Source: Achromobacter sp. HZ34
GTDB lineage: Bacteria; Pseudomonadota; Gammaproteobacteria; Burkholderiales; Burkholderiaceae_B
Direction: 5' to 3'
Assembly (NCBI RefSeq): GCF_002209485.1
Contig: NZ_NJIX01000004.1
Span: forward strand, 620,001 to 684,000
Length of the DNA stretch: 64,000 nucleotides
The translations under genes and the position numbers were made by a program. The notes under the pieces were generated by a model. It did no database searches, was not told the DNA's origin, and worked only from the letters and a program-made list of their open reading frames with translations. Positions within the stretch are counted from its first letter, which is position 1. Every line of letters begins with the position of its first letter. Positions 33,375-41,367 of this stretch are shown piece after piece.

Positions 33375-35621
33375 ATGTTCTTTGCTTCTCGCTATGCCCC
33401 GCCGCTGGTGTCCGAAGAATTGCAGCCAGGCGCCGATGCCCTGGCGCAGGGCCGCTACGCTGACGCCTGGCTCCTGCTGCAACAGGCCAGTCGCGACCGG
33501 CTGTCCGTGCTGCCCTGCAACGCCTTGCTGGCGGCCGAGGCAGCGCGCGCCCTGGGCCTGGAACGGCGCTACCGCGCGGTAGTGCGCTGGGCCCGCAAGC
33601 GCTGGCCGGACAACCCCTACGTCCTGCTGGAGTGGCTGCGCCAGGCGGTGCGCCGCGACATCGCCCCCGCGGTGGCCCAATTGACCGCCTTGCTGGCCGC
33701 GCGGCGCATCCCCGAAGCCGTGCATGCGCTGGCCGAGGCCATCATGCTGTCCGCGCAACTACGCGGCGTCGCCGCCATCCCGGCCGCCCAGCACCTGCCC
33801 AGCCCCTATCACCTGATGTACGAACGCGACCCGCGCGTCGCCTACACCCTGGGCCATGCCTGGGCCAACCAGCGCGAATGGGAACGCGCGGCGGCGGCCC
33901 TGCGCCGCGCGGTCGACCTGGCCCCGCGCTGGCACCGGGCGCGCGCCAGCCTGGCGCACGTCCTGATGTCGGCCGGCCTGTACGAGCAGGCGCGCGAGTC
34001 GGTCAAGGCCGAGGGCGGCGACGAGCCCTACGACTATCTGCGCCTGTGCCTGGAACTGAGCCTGAACAATCTGCACGCGGCCTGCCGCATCGGTTTGGCC
34101 TACAGGGCGCACTGGCCTGCCGGCGATACCGGCGAGAAAGTCGACGACTGGCTCATCTTCACGGCCAGCCTGCTGCGCGACGCCCACCTGCTGACCACCC
34201 TGCTCACGCCCTCGCTGGGCGCCCGGCAAGCCGTGGCCGAGTGCGAACGCCTGCTCGACTGCCCCCGCGTCCTGCTGGCCCTGCCGCCCTTGAGCCAGGT
34301 GCGCCATCAGTGCGTGCCCACCGCCGCCGCCATGGTGGCGGCGTGGCACGGCGACCCTCATGACCCACAGGCGCTGTACGCCCAGTTGGGCGGGCAGGGG
34401 GGCGTGGACATGGGCCGCCTGCGCGATTACTTCGCAGCGCGCGCTTACCGTGTCGAGTTCGTGTCGATGCAGCCCGCCGTGCTGCAGGCCCTGCTGTCGG
34501 CGGGCCTGCCCGTGATCGGCCTGGTCGACGGGCCTTTTTTCTCGCATGTGGACGTGGTCTGCGGCTACGACGCCGGGCACGGCGTGTTCTATCGCCGCGA
34601 TCCGGAACGCTGGGCCCTGCAATGGAGCAGCCAGGCCGATCTGGTGCGCCGCTATGGCCCCGGTGGCGCAGTGGGCATGGTGCTGGTGCCCCCCGGGCAT
34701 CACGACTTCGAATTCAACCCCGATTGGCGTCACACGGATGCCGCGGTCCTGGACAGCCTGCGGCGCGCTTGTGCCCGGGGCGACGTCGCCAGCGCGGCGG
34801 CCTGGCACGCCCGCATCGACGACGACTCGCCGCTGGTGCTGCACCGGGCCCAGGCGGCCCAGGGCATCGTGGAATCTCCGCGCGACTTCGGCCGCACCCT
34901 GCTGCGCATCGTCGGCAATGCCGCCTTGCCGGCACTGGTGCGCTGGCGCGCGTTGACCATGATCGACGACGCCGCCATCCTGCGCCGGTACAAGCGCGAG
35001 GTACTGGCCGGCATGCATGGCCGCGATGCCGCGCGCTACCTGGACGGCGTCGAAATGCTGGCGCAGCGGAACTGGGCGCAGGCCTGCGCCATCCTGGAAC
35101 CGCTGGCTCAGCGCTATCGTTCGCACGGACCTTTGTGGCTGCGCCTGGCCCAGGCCCAGGCTCCATTGGGCCTGATCGACGCCGCCTGGCGCAGCGCCAC
35201 GCGCGCCCTGGCCGGCAGCCCGCAGGCACCGGCCGTGGCCCGGCATGTGGCCGCCTTGTTCCCCGACCTGTACGGCCGGGCCGAACGCCTGCGCCATTGG
35301 CGCATGCTGCGGCGCCAGGCTCCGGGTTCTTGCGGCGAAGTCATGGCCGAAGCCGACGCGCGCGAGTGCGGCCGCCAGGGGCCGGCCTATCAGCGGGCGC
35401 TGTTGCGCTGTATTGCGTGGGAGCCCATGCAGATGCGCCACTACGAACGGCTGGCGCAGTGGTATCTGGCCCAGGGCCGGACCGAGCGGGCACGCGCTGT
35501 GCTGGAGCGGGCGCGCCAAACCCTGGCGCCGCCGAATATGGCCGCCCTGGGCGAGCCGCTGCAGGCCCCTGCCGAGGACGGGCTAAAATTCCGCCGGCGC
35601 CGCCCTGGCCTGGCGTCGTGA
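33375..35621 (+). CDS. TPR protein with embedded C39-like cysteine peptidase domain
   Basis: This 748-aa protein lacks a signal peptide. Residues 1-295 and 440-725 are helical and TPR-like (e.g. RVAYTLGHAWANQREWERAAAALRRAVDLAPRWHRARASLAHVL). Between them, residues 303-425 match the bacteriocin-processing peptidase C39 fold: PPLSQVRHQCVPTAAAMVAAW with Cys313 as presumptive nucleophile and Gln308 as the oxyanion glutamine, FFSHVDVVCGYD with His391, and YRRDP with Asp409. All three catalytic residues seem present. No ABC transporter, precursor peptide or bacteriocin gene is adjacent. Substrate and role are unknown. One guess is a scaffolded protease that matures a protein elsewhere in the genome. 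A candidate promoter precedes it. Confidence 0.75.
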   Translation: MFFASRYAPPLVSEELQPGADALAQGRYADAWLLLQQASRDRLSVLPCNALLAAEAARALGLERRYRAVVRWARKRWPDNPYVLLEWLRQAVRRDIAPAVAQLTALLAARRIPEAVHALAEAIMLSAQLRGVAAIPAAQHLPSPYHLMYERDPRVAYTLGHAWANQREWERAAAALRRAVDLAPRWHRARASLAHVLMSAGLYEQARESVKAEGGDEPYDYLRLCLELSLNNLHAACRIGLAYRAHWPAGDTGEKVDDWLIFTASLLRDAHLLTTLLTPSLGARQAVAECERLLDCPRVLLALPPLSQVRHQCVPTAAAMVAAWHGDPHDPQALYAQLGGQGGVDMGRLRDYFAARAYRVEFVSMQPAVLQALLSAGLPVIGLVDGPFFSHVDVVCGYDAGHGVFYRRDPERWALQWSSQADLVRRYGPGGAVGMVLVPPGHHDFEFNPDWRHTDAAVLDSLRRACARGDVASAAAWHARIDDDSPLVLHRAQAAQGIVESPRDFGRTLLRIVGNAALPALVRWRALTMIDDAAILRRYKREVLAGMHGRDAARYLDGVEMLAQRNWAQACAILEPLAQRYRSHGPLWLRLAQAQAPLGLIDAAWRSATRALAGSPQAPAVARHVAALFPDLYGRAERLRHWRMLRRQAPGSCGEVMAEADARECGRQGPAYQRALLRCIAWEPMQMRHYERLAQWYLAQGRTERARAVLERARQTLAPPNMAALGEPLQAPAEDGLKFRRRRPGLAS

Positions 35622-35734
35622 CGCACTGCGCTGCGTAGACCGCGGCGGCTGGCCGTCGCATATCGTCATGCGCCTGTCCCGCGCACGCAGTACACTCGCC
35701 CCGCTTTCGCCATACCCCCCGCAGGAGTGCCCGC

Positions 35735-37996
35735 ATGAAATTCCGGTTTCCCATTGTCATCATCGACGAAGACTACCGCTCCGAGAACGCCTCGGGGTTG
35801 GGCATACGCGCGCTTGCCGCGGCCATCGAGGCCGAGGGCGTGGAAGTGCTGGGCGTCACCAGCTACGGCGACCTCAGTTCCTTCGCGCAGCAGCAAAGCC
35901 GCGCCAGCGCTTTCATTCTGTCGATCGACGATGAGGAATTCGACGTCGATTCCCCGGAAGACGTGGCCAGCGCCATCAAGAACCTGCGCGCCTTCATCGG
36001 CGAGCTGCGCTTCCGCAATGCCGACATCCCCATCTACCTGTATGGCGAAACGCGCACGTCGGAACACATCCCCAACGACATCCTGCGCGAACTGCATGGC
36101 TTCATCCACATGTTCGAGGACACGCCGGAATTCGTCGGCCGCCACATCATCCGCGAAGCGCGCAGCTACGTCGACAGCCTGGCGCCGCCGTTCTTCCGCG
36201 AACTGGTGAAGTACGCGCAGGACGGTTCCTATTCCTGGCACTGCCCTGGCCACTCCGGCGGCGTGGCCTTCCTGAAGAGCCCGGTCGGCCAGATGTTCCA
36301 TCAGTTCTTCGGCGAAAACATGCTGCGCGCCGACGTCTGCAACGCGGTGGATGAGCTGGGCCAGTTGCTGGACCACACCGGGCCGGTGGCGGAGTCCGAG
36401 CTGAATGCCGCCCGCATCTTCCACGCCGATCACTGCTACTTCGTCACCAACGGCACGTCGACCTCGAACAAGGTGGTGTGGCATGCCAACGTCGCCGCCG
36501 GCGACGTGGTGGTGGTCGACCGCAATTGTCACAAGTCGATTCTGCACGCCATCACCATGACGGGCGCGATCCCGGTGTTCCTGCGCCCCACGCGCAACCA
36601 CCTGGGCATCATCGGGCCGATTCCCATCGAGGAATTCGAACCGGAAAACATCCGCAAGAAGATCGAGGCCAATCCGTTCGCGCGCGAAGCCGTGAACAAG
36701 ACGCCGCGTATCCTGACGCTGACGCAGAGCACCTACGACGGCGTCATCTACAACGTGGAAATGATCAAGGAAAAACTGGGCAGCTACGTCGACACGCTGC
36801 ATTTCGACGAAGCCTGGTTGCCGCACGCGGCCTTCCACGAGTACTACACGAACATGCACGCCATCGGCGTGGACCGGCCGCGTAGCGACGACGCCATCGT
36901 CTTTGCCACGCACTCCACGCACAAGCTGCTGGCGGGTATTTCGCAGGCCTCGCAGATCATCGTGCAGGAGTCCAAGACCCGCAAGCTGGACCGCAACATC
37001 TTCAACGAGGCCTATCTGATGCACACGTCCACGTCGCCTCAGTACGCGATCATCGCGTCCTGCGACGTGGCCGCGGCCATGATGGAAGCGCCCGGCGGCA
37101 CCGCGCTGGTCGAGGAAAGCATCCGCGAGGCGCTGGACTTCCGCCGCGCCATGCGCAAGGTGGAATCGGAATACGGCCGCAACGACTGGTGGTTCAAGGT
37201 GTGGGGCCCCAATCGCCTGGTGTCCGAAGGCATCGGCAATCGCGACGAATGGCTGCTGGAGTCGAACGACCACTGGCACGGTTTCGGCGAGATGGCCGAA
37301 AACTTCAACATGCTGGACCCGATCAAGGCCACCATCATCACCCCGGGCCTGGATATCTCCGGCAGCTTCGGCGAGACCGGCATTCCGGCCGCCCTGGTGT
37401 CGAAGTACCTGGCCGAGCACGGCGTGGTCGTGGAAAAGACCGGCCTGTATTCCTTCTTCATCCTGTTCACCATCGGCATCACCAAGGGCCGCTGGAACAC
37501 GCTGCTGACCGCCTTGCAGCAGTTCAAGGACGACTACGACCGCAACCAGCCCTTGTGGCGCATCCTGCCCGAGTTCTGCCGCGACCATCGCCAGTACGAG
37601 CGCATGGGCCTGCGCGATCTGTGCCAACAGATCCACGAAGCCTATCGCGAGAACGACGTGGCGCGCCTGACCACCGAGGTGTACCTGAGCGACATGGTGC
37701 CGGCGATGAAGCCGTCCGATGCCTTTGCCCGCATGGCCCACCGCGAAGTGGAACGTGTCAGCATCGAAGACCTGGAAGGCCGCGTCACCGGCGTGCTGTT
37801 GACCCCTTACCCGCCGGGCATCCCGCTGCTGATTCCGGGCGAGCGTTTCAACCGCACCATCGTCCAGTACCTGCAGTTCGCTCGTTCGTTCAACGCCCGC
37901 TTCCCCGGCTTCGAAACCGACATCCACGGCCTGGCCGAGGATACGGACGAGAACGGCGAAGTGCGCTACTACGTCGACTGCCTGAAGGAAATGTGA
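35735..37996 (+). CDS. Orn/Lys/Arg decarboxylase (group III, PLP)
   Basis: This 753-aa fold-type I PLP decarboxylase has an N-terminal flavodoxin-like wing domain (residues 1-125, FRFPIVIIDEDYRSENASGLGIRALAAAIEAEGVEV). The core has SWHCPGHSGGVAF, VTNGTSTSNKVVWHA and the PLP lysine K397 in THSTHKLLAGISQAS. The C-terminal domain contains the AdiA/LdcI-type FETDIHGL. It decarboxylates a basic amino acid to a polyamine or agmatine, consuming a proton. Arginine, lysine or ornithine cannot be told apart from sequence here. No adjacent antiporter gene is present, so a biosynthetic or general polyamine role is as likely as acid resistance. Confidence 0.92.
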   Translation: MKFRFPIVIIDEDYRSENASGLGIRALAAAIEAEGVEVLGVTSYGDLSSFAQQQSRASAFILSIDDEEFDVDSPEDVASAIKNLRAFIGELRFRNADIPIYLYGETRTSEHIPNDILRELHGFIHMFEDTPEFVGRHIIREARSYVDSLAPPFFRELVKYAQDGSYSWHCPGHSGGVAFLKSPVGQMFHQFFGENMLRADVCNAVDELGQLLDHTGPVAESELNAARIFHADHCYFVTNGTSTSNKVVWHANVAAGDVVVVDRNCHKSILHAITMTGAIPVFLRPTRNHLGIIGPIPIEEFEPENIRKKIEANPFAREAVNKTPRILTLTQSTYDGVIYNVEMIKEKLGSYVDTLHFDEAWLPHAAFHEYYTNMHAIGVDRPRSDDAIVFATHSTHKLLAGISQASQIIVQESKTRKLDRNIFNEAYLMHTSTSPQYAIIASCDVAAAMMEAPGGTALVEESIREALDFRRAMRKVESEYGRNDWWFKVWGPNRLVSEGIGNRDEWLLESNDHWHGFGEMAENFNMLDPIKATIITPGLDISGSFGETGIPAALVSKYLAEHGVVVEKTGLYSFFILFTIGITKGRWNTLLTALQQFKDDYDRNQPLWRILPEFCRDHRQYERMGLRDLCQQIHEAYRENDVARLTTEVYLSDMVPAMKPSDAFARMAHREVERVSIEDLEGRVTGVLLTPYPPGIPLLIPGERFNRTIVQYLQFARSFNARFPGFETDIHGLAEDTDENGEVRYYVDCLKEM

Positions 37997-38026
37997 GCGT
38001 GATGGATGTGAGGAGCAGGTGATCGC

Positions 38027-39268
38027 ATGTATGACGTAGCGATCATCGGGGCGGGGGCGGCGGGCATGATGTGCGCCGCCGTCGCCGGCCAGCGCGGCTT
38101 GCGGGTGGTGCTGATCGACCATGCCGACAAGCTGGCGGAGAAGATCCGGATCTCGGGCGGCGGGCGCTGCAACTTCACCAACCTGGGCACGGGGCCGGCC
38201 AATTTCCTGTCGGAAAACCCCCATTTCTGCCGCTCGGCATTGGCGGGCTACGGGCCGCGCGATTTCCTCGACCTGCTGCGCCGGCATGGCGTGTCCTGGC
38301 ACGAGAAGCATCGCGGCCAGCTGTTCTGCGACGACTCCAGCGAATCCATCATCGACGTGCTGCGCGCCGAATGCGGCGCCGGCAACGTGCAATGGCGCAT
38401 GGGTTGCGGCGTGGTGGAAATCAGCCGTGAGACGGGCCCAGGGGGCGGCCCTGGCGGCGTTGGCAGCAGCGGCGCCGGGACAGCGCCGACGGCCGACGGC
38501 TGCACCTACGTATTGCGCACCACCACGGCGGGCACCCTCCGCGCTGCCAAGCTGGTCATCGCCACGGGCGGCATGGCCATTCCGCAGCTCGGCGCCACCG
38601 ACTACGGCCTGAAGGTCGCGCGCCAGTTCGGCCTGAAAGTGGTGGAGCCGCGCCCGGCCCTGGTGCCGCTGACCTTCGATCCCGCGCTGTGGCAGCCGTT
38701 TGCCGCCTTGTCCGGCGTGGCGCTGGAAGCAGGCGTGCGCAGCGGGCAAGGCGAATTCCTGGAAGACTTGCTGTTCACGCATCGGGGCCTGTCCGGGCCC
38801 GCCATCCTGCAGATCTCCAGCTACTGGAATCCCGGCGAGCCGCTGAGCCTGGACCTGGCGCCTGGCCTGGACCTGGAACAGGACCTGGTCAGCGCCAAGC
38901 CCGGCAATCGCCAGCAACTGGGTACCGTGCTGGCGGGCCTGTGGCCACGGCGCCTGGCGGAAGCGTGGGTGGAACGCGATGGCCTGGCCACGCAGCGCCT
39001 GGCCGACACGCCCGACAAGGCTTTGCGTGCCCTGGCGGCGGGCATCCATGGCTGGACCCTGGTGCCGACGGGGACCGCCGGCTACAAGAAAGCCGAGGTC
39101 ATGCGCGGCGGGGTCGACACCCGCGGCCTGGACCAGAAGAGCATGCAGGCCCGCGCCGTGCCCGGCCTGCATTTCATCGGCGAGGCCGTCGACGTGACCG
39201 GCTGGTTGGGTGGCTACAACTTCCAATGGGCCTGGGCCTGCGCCGTGGCCTGCGGCAAGGCGCTTTAG
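38027..39268 (+). CDS. HI0933/BaiN-family FAD-dependent oxidoreductase
   Basis: This 413-aa flavoprotein has an FAD-binding GxGxxG motif at residues 8-13 (IIGAGAAGMMCAAVAGQRG), the family hallmark ISGGGRCNFTN, ATGGMAIPQLGATDYG, LLFTHRGLSGPAILQISSYW and the C-terminal EAVDVTGWLGGYNFQWAWACAVACG. YhiN/BaiN proteins are NAD(P)H-dependent reductases of largely unknown physiological substrate. A Gly-rich loop at about residues 138-160 (GPGGGPGGVGSSGAG) looks like a lineage-specific insertion. The start at 38027 is preceded by GGAGCAGG, and the gene follows the decarboxylase by 30 bp, so co-transcription is likely. Confidence 0.9.
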   Translation: MYDVAIIGAGAAGMMCAAVAGQRGLRVVLIDHADKLAEKIRISGGGRCNFTNLGTGPANFLSENPHFCRSALAGYGPRDFLDLLRRHGVSWHEKHRGQLFCDDSSESIIDVLRAECGAGNVQWRMGCGVVEISRETGPGGGPGGVGSSGAGTAPTADGCTYVLRTTTAGTLRAAKLVIATGGMAIPQLGATDYGLKVARQFGLKVVEPRPALVPLTFDPALWQPFAALSGVALEAGVRSGQGEFLEDLLFTHRGLSGPAILQISSYWNPGEPLSLDLAPGLDLEQDLVSAKPGNRQQLGTVLAGLWPRRLAEAWVERDGLATQRLADTPDKALRALAAGIHGWTLVPTGTAGYKKAEVMRGGVDTRGLDQKSMQARAVPGLHFIGEAVDVTGWLGGYNFQWAWACAVACGKAL

Positions 39269-39327
39269 GGCGTTCCTGCATAGCGCGTCCGGGGCGCGCC
39301 ATGATATTCTTCGCAAGCTGTCACGCA

Positions 39328-39580
39328 TGGTGCGGGAGAGAGCGGCTGCTGTTACATGACAGGCGCCGCCACCGAAGGCGCAATTCGCCCAGAATCGCTC
39401 AGGTAACCGATACCGCAACATGCCTGTCCACCCGCCCAACGGCGCGGCGGCCAACACAGCACTCTGGAGAGATCCGGCGGCCCCCAGGTCCCGCGCAAGA
39501 CAGCGCGGGCGGCGGCAAGCCCGGACGCCGAAGGTGCAAACCCGCCACGCGGGGCAACTCTCAGGCAAAAGGACAGAGGG
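39328..39580 (+). ncRNA. Tandem glycine riboswitch (gcvT element), two aptamers
   Basis: Aptamer 1 (about 39328-39418) has GGGAGAG, ACCGAAGGCGCAA and AATCGCTCAGGTAACCG. Aptamer 2 (39461-39580) has GGAGAG, GCCGAAGGTGCAA and AACTCTCAGGCAAAAGGACAGAG, closed by CTCTG/CAGAG. These are the conserved glycine-aptamer blocks, in order and twice. The linker of about 40 nt is GC-rich and somewhat longer than the usual short linker. It lies directly upstream of gcvT, the classic position, and should turn on glycine cleavage when glycine is high. Aptamer 1 departs more from consensus (GGTAACCGATACC in place of GGCAAAAGGAC). Confidence 0.93.
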
Positions 39581-39642
39581 GCGGAAACATCACCAGCCGG
39601 CAGGCGGGCGCGTCGTTTTCCGATTCGATCCCGCATTGTTGT

Positions 39643-39681
39643 CTCCGGCAGGTATTCCGTATCCCTTGAGCCTTACCGGAG
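39643..39681 (+). promoter_or_regulatory. Shine-Dalgarno-sequestering hairpin, riboswitch expression platform
   Basis: CTCCGG (39643-39648) is a perfect complement of CCGGAG (39676-39681), which contains the gcvT ribosome-binding site GGAG six bases before the ATG. AGG (39650-39652) can extend the stem with CCT (39671-39673). No intrinsic terminator with a U-tract is seen between the aptamers and gcvT, so control of translation initiation is inferred. Confidence 0.6.
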
Positions 39682-39686
39682 TCCAC

Positions 39687-40787
39687 ATGTCCGCCTCTCT
39701 GAAGCAAACCCCCCTGGCACCTGAACACCTCGCCGCCGGCGCGCGCATGGTCGATTTCGGCGGTTGGGACATGCCCTTGGCCTATGGTTCGCAACTGGAA
39801 GAGCATCATGCCGTGCGCAGCGACGCCGGCATGTTCGACGTGTCCCACATGCTCAACGTCGACGTAGCGGGCGCTGGCGCCAGCGATTTCCTGCGCCGCC
39901 TGATCGCCAACGACATCGCCAAGCTGACCGTGCCGGGCAAGGCCCTGTACAGCTGCATGCTGAACCCGGAAGGCGGCGTCATCGACGACCTCATCGTCTA
40001 CTTCTTCGCCGCCGACCGCTGGCGCGTGGTGGTCAATGCCGGCACCGCTGACAAGGACGTTGCCTGGATGCAACGCGTCGCCAGCGCGGGCAAGTTCGAC
40101 GTCACGGTCACCCCGCGCCGCGACCTGGCCATGGTCGCCGTGCAGGGCCCCAATGCCCGCGCCAAGGTGTGGGCCGCGCGTCCTGCCTGGCGCGCCGCGT
40201 CCGAAGCGCTGACGCCTTTCGTCGGCGCCATCGCCGATACCGACACCCTGGTGGCCCGCACGGGTTATACCGGCGAGGACGGTTTCGAAATCGTCCTGCC
40301 CGCCACGCAAGTCGTCGCGCTGTGGCGTGACCTGGTGGCCCAGGGCGTACGACCCTGCGGCCTGGGCGCGCGCGACACGCTGCGCCTGGAAGCCGGTATG
40401 AACCTGTATGGCCAGGACATGGACGAACTGACGCAGCCGGCGCAGGCCGGGCTGACCTGGACCGTGTCGCTGAAGGACGCGCAGCGCCAGTTCATCGGCC
40501 GCGCCGCCATCGAGCAATTCCCCACCCCCAACGATTTCGTCGGCCTGAAGCTGGGCGAGCGTGGCGTGATGCGTCCGCACATGAATGTGCGCGGCGCCGC
40601 CGGCACGGGGGAAATCACCAGCGGCACCATGTCGCCCACGCTGGGCGTATCGGTGGCGTTCGCCCGCATGCCCGTGGGCACGCGTCCCGGCGAGCAGGTG
40701 GAAGTGGAGATCCGCGGCAAGTGGGTCCCTGCCACCGTGACCAAATTGCCCTTCGTGCGCAACGGCAAAGCCGTCGAACACCCGTAA
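39687..40787 (+). CDS. gcvT: Glycine cleavage system T protein (aminomethyltransferase)
   Basis: This 366-aa tetrahydrofolate-dependent aminomethyltransferase takes the aminomethyl group from lipoyl-GcvH to make 5,10-methylene-THF and release ammonia. Family blocks: [90 protein letters not shown]. The start is fixed by GGAG six bases before the ATG at 39687, within the riboswitch-controlled leader. It is first in a gcvT-gcvH-gcvP operon with spacings of 100 and 111 bp. Confidence 0.97.
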   Translation: MSASLKQTPLAPEHLAAGARMVDFGGWDMPLAYGSQLEEHHAVRSDAGMFDVSHMLNVDVAGAGASDFLRRLIANDIAKLTVPGKALYSCMLNPEGGVIDDLIVYFFAADRWRVVVNAGTADKDVAWMQRVASAGKFDVTVTPRRDLAMVAVQGPNARAKVWAARPAWRAASEALTPFVGAIADTDTLVARTGYTGEDGFEIVLPATQVVALWRDLVAQGVRPCGLGARDTLRLEAGMNLYGQDMDELTQPAQAGLTWTVSLKDAQRQFIGRAAIEQFPTPNDFVGLKLGERGVMRPHMNVRGAAGTGEITSGTMSPTLGVSVAFARMPVGTRPGEQVEVEIRGKWVPATVTKLPFVRNGKAVEHP

Positions 40788-40887
40788 ACTCGTAGCTTCC
40801 CGCGGCGGCCGGCGAAAACTTTCGCAGGCCTGCAACGGGTGGGCGCGCAACCCCATACCGTCATACAACGTCTTTCCAGGAGCTTCC

Positions 40888-41256
40888 ATGAGCCTGCCTA
40901 CCGATCGCAAGTACACCGAATCCCATGAGTGGATCAAAGCCGAAGGCGACGTCTTTGTCGTTGGCATCACCGAGGACGCCCAGGAACAATTGGGCGATCT
41001 GGTCTTTGTCGGCGACGTCAAGGTCGGCGCCAAGCTGGCCGCCGGCGAAGCCGCCGGTGTGGTCGAGTCGGTCAAGGCCGCCTCGGACATCTATGCCCCC
41101 GTTGCCGGCGAAGTCGTTGCCTTCAATGACGCGCTGGAAGCCACCCCGGGCCTGATCAACGAGTCGGCTTTCGACACCTGGATCTACAAGTTCAAGCCGA
41201 ACAACCCCGCCGACGTCGACGGTCTGCTCGACGCCGCCGGCTACGAAAAACTCTGA
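40888..41256 (+). CDS. gcvH: Glycine cleavage system H protein
   Basis: This 122-aa lipoyl carrier protein shuttles the aminomethyl intermediate from GcvP to GcvT and electrons to lipoamide dehydrogenase. The lipoylated lysine is K63 in GVVESVKAASDIYAP. The flanking family sequence RKYTESHEWIKAEGDVFVVGIT and EATPGLINESAFDTWIYKFKPN is complete. CCAGGAG lies about 7 bases before the ATG. It sits between gcvT and gcvP. The L protein (lpd) is not in the window. Confidence 0.97.
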   Translation: MSLPTDRKYTESHEWIKAEGDVFVVGITEDAQEQLGDLVFVGDVKVGAKLAAGEAAGVVESVKAASDIYAPVAGEVVAFNDALEATPGLINESAFDTWIYKFKPNNPADVDGLLDAAGYEKL

Positions 41257-41367
41257 TGCGGCGCGGCGCCGCGTAATCGCGCAGCCGTGCCACCAAGGCC
41301 GGCTGTCCTTCGCGGCGCTCCGCTGCCCGTCCGCCTGGATGCGGACAACCGTCACACCGAGATATCC

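Noticed and set aside
35666-39568. 1300-codon minus-strand open frame opposite the decarboxylase and flavoprotein genes
   Set aside because: It is antisense to two well-supported genes, of low complexity, and without domains.
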